Origin: Myxococcales bacterium
GTDB lineage: Bacteria > Myxococcota > Myxococcia > Myxococcales > Anaeromyxobacteraceae
Direction: 5' to 3'
Assembly (NCBI GenBank): GCA_021848865.1
Contig: JAJZTO010000117.1
Span: forward strand, 1 to 7,949
Length of the DNA: 7,949 nt
Shown here piece after piece: positions 1 through 5,775 of the stretch (the first letter of the stretch is position 1; every line of letters begins with the position of its first letter). The notes below the pieces were generated by a model, which had not been told where the DNA came from, ran no database searches, and saw only the letters and a list, made by a program, of their open reading frames with translations. The position numbers and the translations under genes were made by a program.

Positions 1-706
1 AGAAGTAGTAGATGGCCGCGATGTTGCCGACGATGAAGTCGGCGGGCCGCTCGGTGCCGAAGCGCCACCCGGAGACGGTGGTGTCGGTGCCGGCGAACGT
101 GGACGTGGCGGAGGCGTAGCGGAAGGCGGCCCCCACCGTCCCCTGGACCGAGAGCTGCGGCACGTCCCAGAAGCCGAAGTGCAGCTCGAAGCCGGCGCGG
201 GCGCCGAGGTCGAAGGCCCAGCCGCTCCAGTCGGTGGAGGTCGGGCCCGGCTCGTCGTTGGAGCCGGTGGCGCGGACCAGGTCGATCTCGGGGATGACGA
301 GGAAGGTGGCGTGGCGGGTGCGGGCCAGCGCCAGCGGCAGGCCGCCGTGGAGCCCGAACCCGAAGCCGGAGGACTCGGTGGTCAGGGTGCCGCCCGCGAC
401 CGGGACCTTCACCTTCTGGTTGTTCCAGCCGAGCCCCACGCCCAGGTCGACGCCGATGCCCTTCAGGGAGCCGGTGGCCGGCCCGGTGAGCCAGTGGCGC
501 ACGCCGATGATGTGGACGTCCACGGGATTGCCCAGGCCCGGGGCGCCGAAGTCGAAGCTGTGCTGGCCGAAGTAGGCGACGCCCCAGAGCCCGGCGACCT
601 TCTCGCCGTCGCTCTCCTCGCGGGCGGCCTTCCCTTGCGCGAAGGCGGGGCCGGCCAGGGCCAGGGCCAGTGCGGCGGTGGCGATGCGTGCGGATGCGGT
701 GCGCAT
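1..706 (-). CDS. Secreted beta-barrel-like outer membrane protein, C-terminal end at window edge
   Basis: I do not recognise a specific family. The frame encodes 235 residues from ATG 706, and position 1 is the first base (T on the coding strand) of the next codon. A Sec signal peptide is clear: MRTASARIA, an Ala/Leu core (residues 9-19), then an AFA-Q cleavage site at about 23/24. The mature part is rich in Gly and aromatic residues with alternating short strands (for example GIGVDLGVGLGW at 83-94, FGFGLHGGLPLAL at 115-127, WAFDLGARAGFELHFGF at 163-179). This is typical of small outer-membrane barrels. The last visible residues are IAAIYYF. A terminal Phe is the usual barrel-assembly signal and the next codon starts with T, so the stop may lie immediately outside the window. 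The start is supported by AGGAGG at 720-715, 8 nt before ATG. It lies 97 bp downstream of the acyl-CoA synthetase on the same strand, and no functional link is evident. Confidence 0.8.
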   Translation of the reverse strand, partial: MRTASARIATAALALALAGPAFAQGKAAREESDGEKVAGLWGVAYFGQHSFDFGAPGLGNPVDVHIIGVRHWLTGPATGSLKGIGVDLGVGLGWNNQKVKVPVAGGTLTTESSGFGFGLHGGLPLALARTRHATFLVIPEIDLVRATGSNDEPGPTSTDWSGWAFDLGARAGFELHFGFWDVPQLSVQGTVGAAFRYASATSTFAGTDTTVSGWRFGTERPADFIVGNIAAIYYF

Positions 707-712
707 GTCGGT

Positions 713-720
713 CTCCTCCT
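713..720 (-). promoter_or_regulatory. Strong Shine-Dalgarno site for the outer membrane protein gene
   Basis: On the minus strand AGGAGGAG sits directly upstream of ATG 706, with the AGGAGG core ending 8 nt before the start. It is the best ribosome binding site in the window and fixes the start of this signal-peptide protein. Confidence 0.75.
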
Positions 721-803
721 GCTTCGGGGTTCGAGTGGCGGGGAGTGTGTCACCGCGCCGCGTCACTCACCACGGAAAAGCGGGGGCCGTGTGCGCCGCG
801 TCC

Positions 804-2501
804 CTACACCGTCTCCTTCAGCTCCGGGAAGTCCTCCTGCCAGTGCTCCCGGTCGCCGCGCTGCGCCCCGGGCGGGCGCTTCTCCTCCTTCTTGCGCAGC
901 TCCACCCGGCGGATCTTCCCGGAGATGGTCTTGGGCAGGTCGGAGAACTCCAGCCGCCGGACGCGCTTGTAGGGGGCGAGCCGCCGGCGCAGGAACCGGA
1001 AGATGTCCAGCGCCAGCTCGCGGGTGCCGGCGGTGCCCGGCTTCAGGATGAGGAAGGCCTTCGGCACCACGCCGCGGACGGCGTCGGGGCTCGGCACCAC
1101 CGCCGCCTCGGCGACCGCCTCGTGCTCGATGAGGGCGCTCTCCAGCTCGAAGGGGCTGATGCGGTAGTCGGAGGACTTGAAGACGTCGTCGGACCGGCCG
1201 ACGTAGCTGATGTACCCCTCGGCGTCGCGGGCCGCGACGTCGCCGGTGTGGTAGTGGCCGCCGCGGTGGACGAAGGCGTCGAGGGTGGCGTCGTCCTGGT
1301 AGCCGGCCATGAGGCCGGCGGGGCGGTCGGCCAGCGGCAGGCAGATCTCCCCCTCGTCGCCGACCACCCCGTCGTCGTTCACGAGCGCCACCGTGTAGCC
1401 GGGCATGGGGCGGCCCATCGAGCCGGGCTTCAGCTTCTGGCCAGGCGAGTTGCCCACCTGGCAGGTGGTCTCGGTCTGGCCGTAGCCGTCGCGGATGGTG
1501 AGCCCCCAGGCCTGCTGCACCCGCTCGATGACCTCGGGGTTCAGCGGCTCGCCGGCGCTGAGCGCCTCGCGCAGGTAGACCTTCCGCTTCGAGAGATCCT
1601 CGAGGATCAGCATGCGCCACACCGTGGGCGGGGCGCACATGGTGGTGATCCGGTGCTTCTCCAGGACCTCCAGGGTGCGGCTCGCCTGGAAGCGGGCGTA
1701 GTTGTGGATGAAGACCGTGGCCCCGGCGTTGAACGGCGCGAAGAAGTTGGACCAGGCGTGCTTGGCCCAGCCCGGGGAGCTGACGTTCATGTGCACGTCC
1801 CCCTCCAGCAGGCCGATCCAGTACATGGTGGAGAGGTGGCCCACCGGGTAGCTGGTGTGGGTGTGCATCACCAGCTTGGGCTTCGAGGTGGTGCCGGAGG
1901 TGAAGTAGAGCAGCATCGGGTCCTGGCCGGTGGTCTCGCCGTGGGCCAGGAGGAAGCCGATCTCGGCGTAGGCCTGGTCGTAGGGGATCCAGCCGGGGAC
2001 GCGCTCGCCGGCGCAGATGCGGGTGAAGCTCCCGGCGACGCCCCGCAGCTTCTCGGCGCCGGTGGGATCGGTGACCACGTGGCGCACCTGGCCGCGCTCC
2101 AGCCGGTCCCGCAGGTCCTCGGGGGTGAGGAGGTTGGTGGCGGGGATCAGCACCGCCCCCAGCTTCATCGAGGCCAGCATCACCTCCCAGATGGGCACGG
2201 CGTTCGGCAGCATCATCAGGATGCGGTCGCCGCGCTGCACCCCGTGGCGGCGCAGGAAGACCGCCACCTGGTTGGAGCGGCGCGCCAGCTCCTGGTAGCT
2301 CAGCTCGACCTCCCGCCCGTCCTCCTCGACGATGTGCAGCGCCGGCCGCGGGTTGCCGTCGGCGATGACGTCGAACCAGTCGAGCGCCCAGTTGAAGCGG
2401 TCGAGGTGGGGCCAGCGGAAGTCCCGGCTGGCCTTCGCCCAGTCGTCCCGGTGGGCCTGCAGGAAGTCGCGAGCCTTGCGGAAGGCGTCCGTCGGGTTCA
2501 T
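804..2501 (-). CDS. AMP-forming acyl-CoA synthetase (ACS/medium-chain acyl-CoA ligase-like)
   Basis: A 565-residue member of the ANL adenylating superfamily. It should activate a carboxylic acid with ATP to an acyl-AMP and then transfer the acyl group to CoA in the cytoplasm. Core motifs appear in order: P-loop FTSGTTSKPK (200-209), YGQTE (340-344), HTGD (418-421), hinge region YVGRSDDVFKSS (433-444) and PKTISGKIRR (523-532), whose K529 is the expected adenylation lysine. All catalytic motifs are present and length is normal, so the enzyme is probably active. The overall look (FKSSDYRISPFELES near the hinge, an EDFPEL tail) fits acetyl/medium-chain/aryl acyl-CoA synthetases of the COG0365 type. 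The substrate cannot be read from sequence. The usual Gly in SGTTG is Ser here. After the lysine motif there is a charged 33-residue tail. Start ATG 2501 has GAGGT 6 nt upstream. It is divergent from the GNAT gene and 97 bp upstream of the outer membrane protein gene. Confidence 0.93.
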   Translation of the reverse strand: MNPTDAFRKARDFLQAHRDDWAKASRDFRWPHLDRFNWALDWFDVIADGNPRPALHIVEEDGREVELSYQELARRSNQVAVFLRRHGVQRGDRILMMLPNAVPIWEVMLASMKLGAVLIPATNLLTPEDLRDRLERGQVRHVVTDPTGAEKLRGVAGSFTRICAGERVPGWIPYDQAYAEIGFLLAHGETTGQDPMLLYFTSGTTSKPKLVMHTHTSYPVGHLSTMYWIGLLEGDVHMNVSSPGWAKHAWSNFFAPFNAGATVFIHNYARFQASRTLEVLEKHRITTMCAPPTVWRMLILEDLSKRKVYLREALSAGEPLNPEVIERVQQAWGLTIRDGYGQTETTCQVGNSPGQKLKPGSMGRPMPGYTVALVNDDGVVGDEGEICLPLADRPAGLMAGYQDDATLDAFVHRGGHYHTGDVAARDAEGYISYVGRSDDVFKSSDYRISPFELESALIEHEAVAEAAVVPSPDAVRGVVPKAFLILKPGTAGTRELALDIFRFLRRRLAPYKRVRRLEFSDLPKTISGKIRRVELRKKEEKRPPGAQRGDREHWQEDFPELKETV

Positions 2502-2568
2502 GCGTGGACCTCGGTGGGGTGGAGGACGGGCATCTTGTCAGCCCCGCCCGGGGATGGAAAGCGATCGG

Positions 2569-2582
2569 CAGGATGCTTCCTG
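2569..2582. promoter_or_regulatory. Candidate operator: imperfect 14-bp palindrome in divergent gap
   Basis: CAGGATGCTTCCTG is symmetric at 12 of 14 positions (arms CAGGA and TCCTG). It lies mid-way in the 154-bp gap between the divergent synthetase and GNAT genes, where a dimeric repressor could act. A weak minus-strand promoter can be drawn just downstream of it (TTTCCA at 2560-2555, 17-bp spacer, CAAGAT at 2537-2532), but neither box is good. Chance cannot be excluded from one sequence. Confidence 0.25.
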
Positions 2583-2643
2583 ACGCCCCGTGTCGCGCCC
2601 CGGCCCCGGGAGGGCGGCTGGCCGGGGACGCCCGGTCCCGGGG

Positions 2644-2649
2644 TATCAT
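2644..2649 (+). promoter_or_regulatory. Candidate -10 element (TATCAT) for a leaderless GNAT mRNA
   Basis: TATCAT matches the sigma70 -10 consensus TATAAT at 5 of 6 positions and is an AT island in very GC-rich DNA. It ends 6 nt before the ATG at 2656, so transcription would begin at or next to the start codon. No Shine-Dalgarno sequence lies in front of that ATG, which fits leaderless translation. I see no convincing -35 box at 16-18 bp, nor an extended TGn. Confidence 0.4.
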
Positions 2650-2655
2650 CCGGCC

Positions 2656-3096
2656 ATGGAGATCACCGTCCGCTTCGCCTCCTCCGAGAAGGACAAGGAT
2701 GCCGGCTACGAGCTCCGCCGCGCCGTGTTCGAGGTGGAGCAGGGGGTGCCGCGCCCCCTCGACCGCGATCCGCACGACTTCAACGCCGACCACGTGGTGG
2801 CCTTCGACGACGCCGGCACCTGCGTCGGGACCGGCCGCATCGTCCGGCTCGACAGCCGCACCTGCCAGGTGGGCCGCCAGGTCACCGCCGCCTCGGTGCG
2901 CGGCCTGGGGGTGGGCGCGAAGGTGCTCGACACCCTGGAGCGCATGGCCTCGCTGCGCGGCCTCGCCGAGCTCATCGTCCACGCCCAGCTGCCGGCCGAG
3001 CCCTTCTACGCCCACCGCGGCTACGCGAAGGAGGGCGACGTCTTCCTGGAGCAGGGCGTGCCCCACGTGCTGATGCGCAAGCGGCTGGCGAGGTAG
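2656..3096 (+). CDS. GNAT family N-acetyltransferase (ElaA/YjcF-like)
   Basis: A 146-residue single-domain GNAT protein, expected to transfer an acetyl group from acetyl-CoA to an amine; the acceptor is unknown. Visible features are the FEVEQGVPRPLD segment (25-36), resembling the VFVxEQGVP signature of the ElaA/YjcF subgroup, the strand HVVAFDDAGTCVGTGRIV (46-63), and the acetyl-CoA pyrophosphate loop R82-G-L-G85-V-G87 (the R/QxxGxG motif). A closing FYAHRGY (117-123) and GVPHVLMRK (134-142) follow, both typical of this subgroup. Length is normal and no key motif is missing. The frame stays open upstream to 2590, but the family N-terminus begins at ATG 2656, where a TATCAT box sits immediately upstream without a ribosome binding site. 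It is divergent from the acyl-CoA synthetase and convergent with MarC, so it is probably a single-gene transcript. Confidence 0.9.
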   Translation: MEITVRFASSEKDKDAGYELRRAVFEVEQGVPRPLDRDPHDFNADHVVAFDDAGTCVGTGRIVRLDSRTCQVGRQVTAASVRGLGVGAKVLDTLERMASLRGLAELIVHAQLPAEPFYAHRGYAKEGDVFLEQGVPHVLMRKRLAR

Positions 3097-3122
3097 GCCG
3101 GGCGCCTCGCCAGGTGCCCGGC
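3097..3122. terminator. GC hairpin after the GNAT stop codon, candidate bidirectional terminator
   Basis: Beginning at the first base after TAG, an 11-bp stem (left arm 3097-3107, right arm 3112-3122) closes on the 4-nt loop CGCC. The arms are GCCGGGCGCCT and AGGTGCCCGGC. The only non-Watson-Crick pair is G-T, a G-U wobble in the plus-strand RNA. No T-tract follows, so it is not a classical intrinsic terminator, but the position between convergent genes suggests transcription termination or 3'-end protection. A weaker 5-bp stem (3140-3144 with 3155-3159) lies just beyond the MarC stop. Confidence 0.5.
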
Positions 3123-3159
3123 TCGAGGCGGGCGTTGGAGCGGGGCGCCGCGAGCCCGC

Positions 3160-3810
3160 CTACCCGCGCCCCAGGATGGTGGGCATGGCCTCGGCCAGCC
3201 CGTCGATGACGAACTGGATGGCGATGGCCGCGAGCAGGATGCCGGCGACGCGCTCCAGGATGTTGAGGCCGGTCCTCCCCAGCACCCGGTCGATCCGCGA
3301 GGCGCCCGCCAGGATCAGGTAGGAGAGCCACGCCGTCAGGGCGATGGAGAGCAGCACCGGCACCGCCAGCCAGAAGTGCTCGGCGCGCGCCCGCCCCATG
3401 AGCACCACCACCGTGGCCATCGAGCCGGGGCCGGCGAGCAGCGGCATGCCCAGCGGCACCACCGCCACGTCCTCCTTGGCCTCCCCCTCGCGCACCTCCC
3501 CCTCGGTGATGCGGGTGGAGGGCGGGCGGGTCCGGATCATGTCGGTGGCGGTGAGCAGCAGCATGGCGCCGCCGGCGATGCGGAAGGCGGCCAGGGTGAC
3601 GCCGATGAGCTGGAAGATGACCGCGCCGGCCAGGGCGAAGCCCACCAGCACCGAGCCCGAGACCAGGGCGGCGCGCCGCGCCGTCGCGCGCTTGCGGGCC
3701 GGGTCCTCCCGGGCCGTCATCGACAGGTAGAAGGGCACGGCGGCGAACGGATCCACCACCACGAACACCGCCGAGAAGGCGATGAAGCTGAACTCGAGCA
3801 GCTCCCTCAT
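3160..3810 (-). CDS. MarC family integral inner membrane protein
   Basis: A 216-residue membrane protein of the MarC/UPF0056 (NAAT) family. Six hydrophobic segments are visible at about 6-26, 45-67, 70-88, 117-138, 145-168 and 186-206, with a charged loop (92-116) in the middle. Family-like landmarks are DPFAAVPFYL (20-29), AFRIAGGAMLL (75-85), the Pro/Gly-rich PLGMPLLAGPGSM (119-131) and LERVAGILLAAIAIQF (185-200). The family was named after the marRAB neighbour in E. coli, but a multidrug role was not upheld and the true function is unknown; some archaeal relatives are reported amino-acid transporters. Length is typical. ATG 3810 overlaps the stop of the upstream glycosyltransferase as ATGA and has no strong ribosome site of its own, so translation is probably coupled. 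It is the last gene of the lpxB operon. Confidence 0.92.
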   Translation of the reverse strand: MRELLEFSFIAFSAVFVVVDPFAAVPFYLSMTAREDPARKRATARRAALVSGSVLVGFALAGAVIFQLIGVTLAAFRIAGGAMLLLTATDMIRTRPPSTRITEGEVREGEAKEDVAVVPLGMPLLAGPGSMATVVVLMGRARAEHFWLAVPVLLSIALTAWLSYLILAGASRIDRVLGRTGLNILERVAGILLAAIAIQFVIDGLAEAMPTILGRG

Positions 3811-4535
3811 GCGCCGCGCGCGAACCGCGAGAAGCGGATGGACCAGACCCTCTTCAGCGCCTCCAGCACGATGCGCCTCGACATCTTGGAGTGGCCCACC
3901 CGCCGGTCCTCGAAGACGATGGGGATCTCCTCCACCCGGAAGCCCCGCCGCACCGCCCGGAAGGTCAGCTCGATCTGGAAGGCGTAGCCGGTGGACTCGA
4001 CGGTGGGGAGGTCGATGGCCTCCAGCACCTCGCGCCGGAAGCACTTGAAGCCGCCGGTGAGGTCGCGCACCCGCAGCCCGAGGATGGCGCGGGCGTAGAG
4101 CGAGCCGCCGCGGGAGATGAGCTTGCGCAGGAGCCCCCAGTTCACCGTCCCGCCGCCCTTCACGTAGCGCGAGCCCAGCACCAGGTCGGCCCGCCCCGCC
4201 GCCTCGAGCATGCCGGGCAGGTACCGCGGGTCGTGGGAGAAGTCGCAGTCCATCTCCAGCACCAGGCCGTGGTCGCGCGCCAGCGCCCAGGCGAAGGCGG
4301 CCAGGTAGGCCTTCCCCAGCCCCTCCTTGCCGGCCCGGTGCAGCACGTGGACCCGCGGCTCCCGCGCCGCGATCTCGTCGGCCAGCCGGCCGGTGCCGTC
4401 GGGCGAGTTGTCGTCCACCACCAGGATCTCGACCTGCGGGACCGCGGCCAGGATCGCCTGGACCATGGGGCCCAGGTTCTCCCGCTCGTCGTAGGTGGGC
4501 AGGCAGATCAGCGCCCGTCGCCCCGTCCCGCTCAT
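3807..4535 (-). CDS. GT2 polyprenyl-phosphate sugar synthase (polyprenol monophosphomannose synthase, DPM1-like)
   Basis: A 242-residue GT-A fold glycosyltransferase of family 2. By family it moves mannose from GDP-mannose to a polyprenyl phosphate on the cytoplasmic face of the inner membrane, supplying a lipid-linked donor for periplasmic transferases. Motifs seen are LPTYDEREN (12-20), nucleotide-binding VVDDNSPDGTG (39-49), the metal-binding MDCDFSHDP (95-103), GSRY (121-124), DLTGGFKCFRR (158-168) and the basic RRVGHSKMS (211-219). It has no C-terminal transmembrane pair, unlike ArnC or GtrB, so it resembles soluble DPM1/Ppm1 catalytic subunits and may need a membrane partner. The sugar is not certain from sequence; glucose or another hexose is possible. 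Its ATG overlaps the lpxB stop (ATGA) and its stop overlaps the MarC start (ATGA), so it is the middle gene of a coupled trio. Confidence 0.9.
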   Translation of the reverse strand: MSGTGRRALICLPTYDERENLGPMVQAILAAVPQVEILVVDDNSPDGTGRLADEIAAREPRVHVLHRAGKEGLGKAYLAAFAWALARDHGLVLEMDCDFSHDPRYLPGMLEAAGRADLVLGSRYVKGGGTVNWGLLRKLISRGGSLYARAILGLRVRDLTGGFKCFRREVLEAIDLPTVESTGYAFQIELTFRAVRRGFRVEEIPIVFEDRRVGHSKMSRRIVLEALKRVWSIRFSRFARGA

Positions 4536-5680
4536 GGCTCGGCCATCCTCGCCACCTCCTCGGCCACCTTCCGCGGCGCCCCCGGCTCGCCCAGGCTGGC
4601 CCGCACCTCGCGCAGCCCGGCCAGCTGCGCCTCCCGCGCCCCGGGGTCGGAGAGCAGCCGCTCCAGCTCCTCCGCCATGCGCGCCGGGCTGGCCTGCCGC
4701 TGCAGCAGCTCCGGCACCACGGTGCGCCCCGCCAGCAGGTTCACCAGGCCGAAGCTGGTGAGCTTCACCAGCAGGCGGCCCACCAGGTAGGTGATCCAGG
4801 AGAGCTTGTACACCACCACCAGGGGGCGCAGCATCAGCGCCGCCTCCAGCACGCTGGTGCCGGACTTCACCAGGGCGGCGTCGCTCGCCCCCACCACCTC
4901 GTCGGCGCGCCCCTCGACCAGCTTCACCTCCAGCGTCCGGTGGGCGGCGAGGTAGGGGCGCAGCGCCGCCTCCTCCAGCGTCGGCGCCACCGGCACCACG
5001 AACTGGGCGTCGGGGTGGACCAGCCGGATCCGCTCGGCGGCCTCCAGCATCGCCGGGAAGATGCGCTTCAGCTCGGAGCGGCGGCTGCCCGGCACCAGCG
5101 CCACCGTGGTCCGGCCCGGCGGCAGCGCCAGCCGCTCCCGGTAGGCCTCGGCCGCCGCCGGCGGCGGCCGCTCGGCGAAGGGGTGGCCCACGAACCGGGC
5201 CGAGACCCCGGTGCCGGCGTAGAACCGCTCCTCGAAGGGCAGGATGCAGAGCATCCGGTCCACCACCCGGGCGATGGTCTTCACCCGTCCCCTCCGCCAG
5301 GCCCAGACGGTGGGCGAGACGTAGTAGACGACCTTCACCCCGAGTCGCTTCAGCCGCTGCGCGAGCCGGAGGTTGAAGTCGGGCGAGTCCACCAGGAGCG
5401 CCACCCGCGGCCGGCGCTCCTCGGCGGCGGCCGCCAGGTCCCGGAGGATGCGCAGGATGACCGGGATCTTCGGGAGCACCTCGGCGAGCCCCATCACGCT
5501 CATCTCCTCGGCGCGGTGGAGCGGCTCCAGGCCCGCCGCCACCAGCCGGCTGCCGCCCATGCCGAAGGCGGCGACGCCGGGGCGCAGCCGGCGGAGCTCC
5601 TCCAGCACGCGGGCGGCGTGGAGGTCGGCGCTGGCCTCGGTGGCGACGATGAGCACCGGCTCGGACAAGGCGCCACCCAT
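4532..5680 (-). CDS. lpxB: Lipid-A-disaccharide synthase
   Basis: A 382-residue GT19 enzyme that joins UDP-2,3-diacylglucosamine to lipid X to form the tetraacyl disaccharide of lipid A at the inner membrane. Clear LpxB landmarks are EEMSVMGLAEVLPKIP (58-73), VDSPDFNLRLA (97-107), YYVSPTVWAWRRGRVK (119-134), LPFEERFY (147-154), FVGHPFAE (163-170), LVPGSRRSEL (195-204), VKSGTSVLEAAL (271-282) and LLAGRTVVPELLQ (315-327). Length is typical. The N-terminal nucleotide-sugar motif, usually GExSGD, reads TEASADLHAA (14-23), so two glycines are replaced. ATG 5680 gives the usual N-terminus but lacks a good ribosome site; TTG 5668, behind GGGTGG, is an alternative. No lpxA, lpxD or fabZ lies next to it. 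Instead it starts an overlapping operon with the GT2 and MarC genes, and a DUF3943-type protein gene lies 95 bp upstream. Confidence 0.95.
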   Translation of the reverse strand: MGGALSEPVLIVATEASADLHAARVLEELRRLRPGVAAFGMGGSRLVAAGLEPLHRAEEMSVMGLAEVLPKIPVILRILRDLAAAAEERRPRVALLVDSPDFNLRLAQRLKRLGVKVVYYVSPTVWAWRRGRVKTIARVVDRMLCILPFEERFYAGTGVSARFVGHPFAERPPPAAAEAYRERLALPPGRTTVALVPGSRRSELKRIFPAMLEAAERIRLVHPDAQFVVPVAPTLEEAALRPYLAAHRTLEVKLVEGRADEVVGASDAALVKSGTSVLEAALMLRPLVVVYKLSWITYLVGRLLVKLTSFGLVNLLAGRTVVPELLQRQASPARMAEELERLLSDPGAREAQLAGLREVRASLGEPGAPRKVAEEVARMAEP

Positions 5681-5775
5681 ACCACGCGGGGCGACGGCCG
5701 GACGCGTCGGGCTGGAGGGCGGCCGGGGCAGCGACGAGCCCGCCGGATGGGGTTCGCCGACGGCCGGGGTGGCGG

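Noticed and set aside
749..766. Two GTCAC direct repeats 13 bp apart before the outer membrane protein gene
   Set aside because: Five-base repeats with degenerate flanks; no paired -10 element found, so not strong enough for an operator call.
2611..2643. GC-rich inverted repeats upstream of the GNAT gene as an attenuator or terminator
   Set aside because: Arms such as CCCCGG/CCGGGG are expected by chance at this GC content, have no T-tract, and would lie upstream of the likely transcription start.
763..3066. Long minus-strand frame (767 codons) overlapping both the synthetase and the GNAT gene
   Set aside because: It is the out-of-frame shadow of the synthetase (Arg/Pro/Gly-rich low-complexity product) extended opposite the GNAT gene.
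678..3209. Very long plus-strand open frame (843 codons) antisense to the acyl-CoA synthetase and running on through the GNAT region
   Set aside because: Composition is a Gly/Ala/Val/His/Arg mix typical of GC-rich shadow frames, with no recognisable domain. The synthetase on the other strand has all its catalytic motifs.
5692..5767. Ten-base direct repeat CGACGGCCGG in the gap upstream of lpxB (5692-5701 and 5758-5767)
   Set aside because: Short and made only of GC-rich words that are common throughout the window; no sign of an insertion or attachment site.
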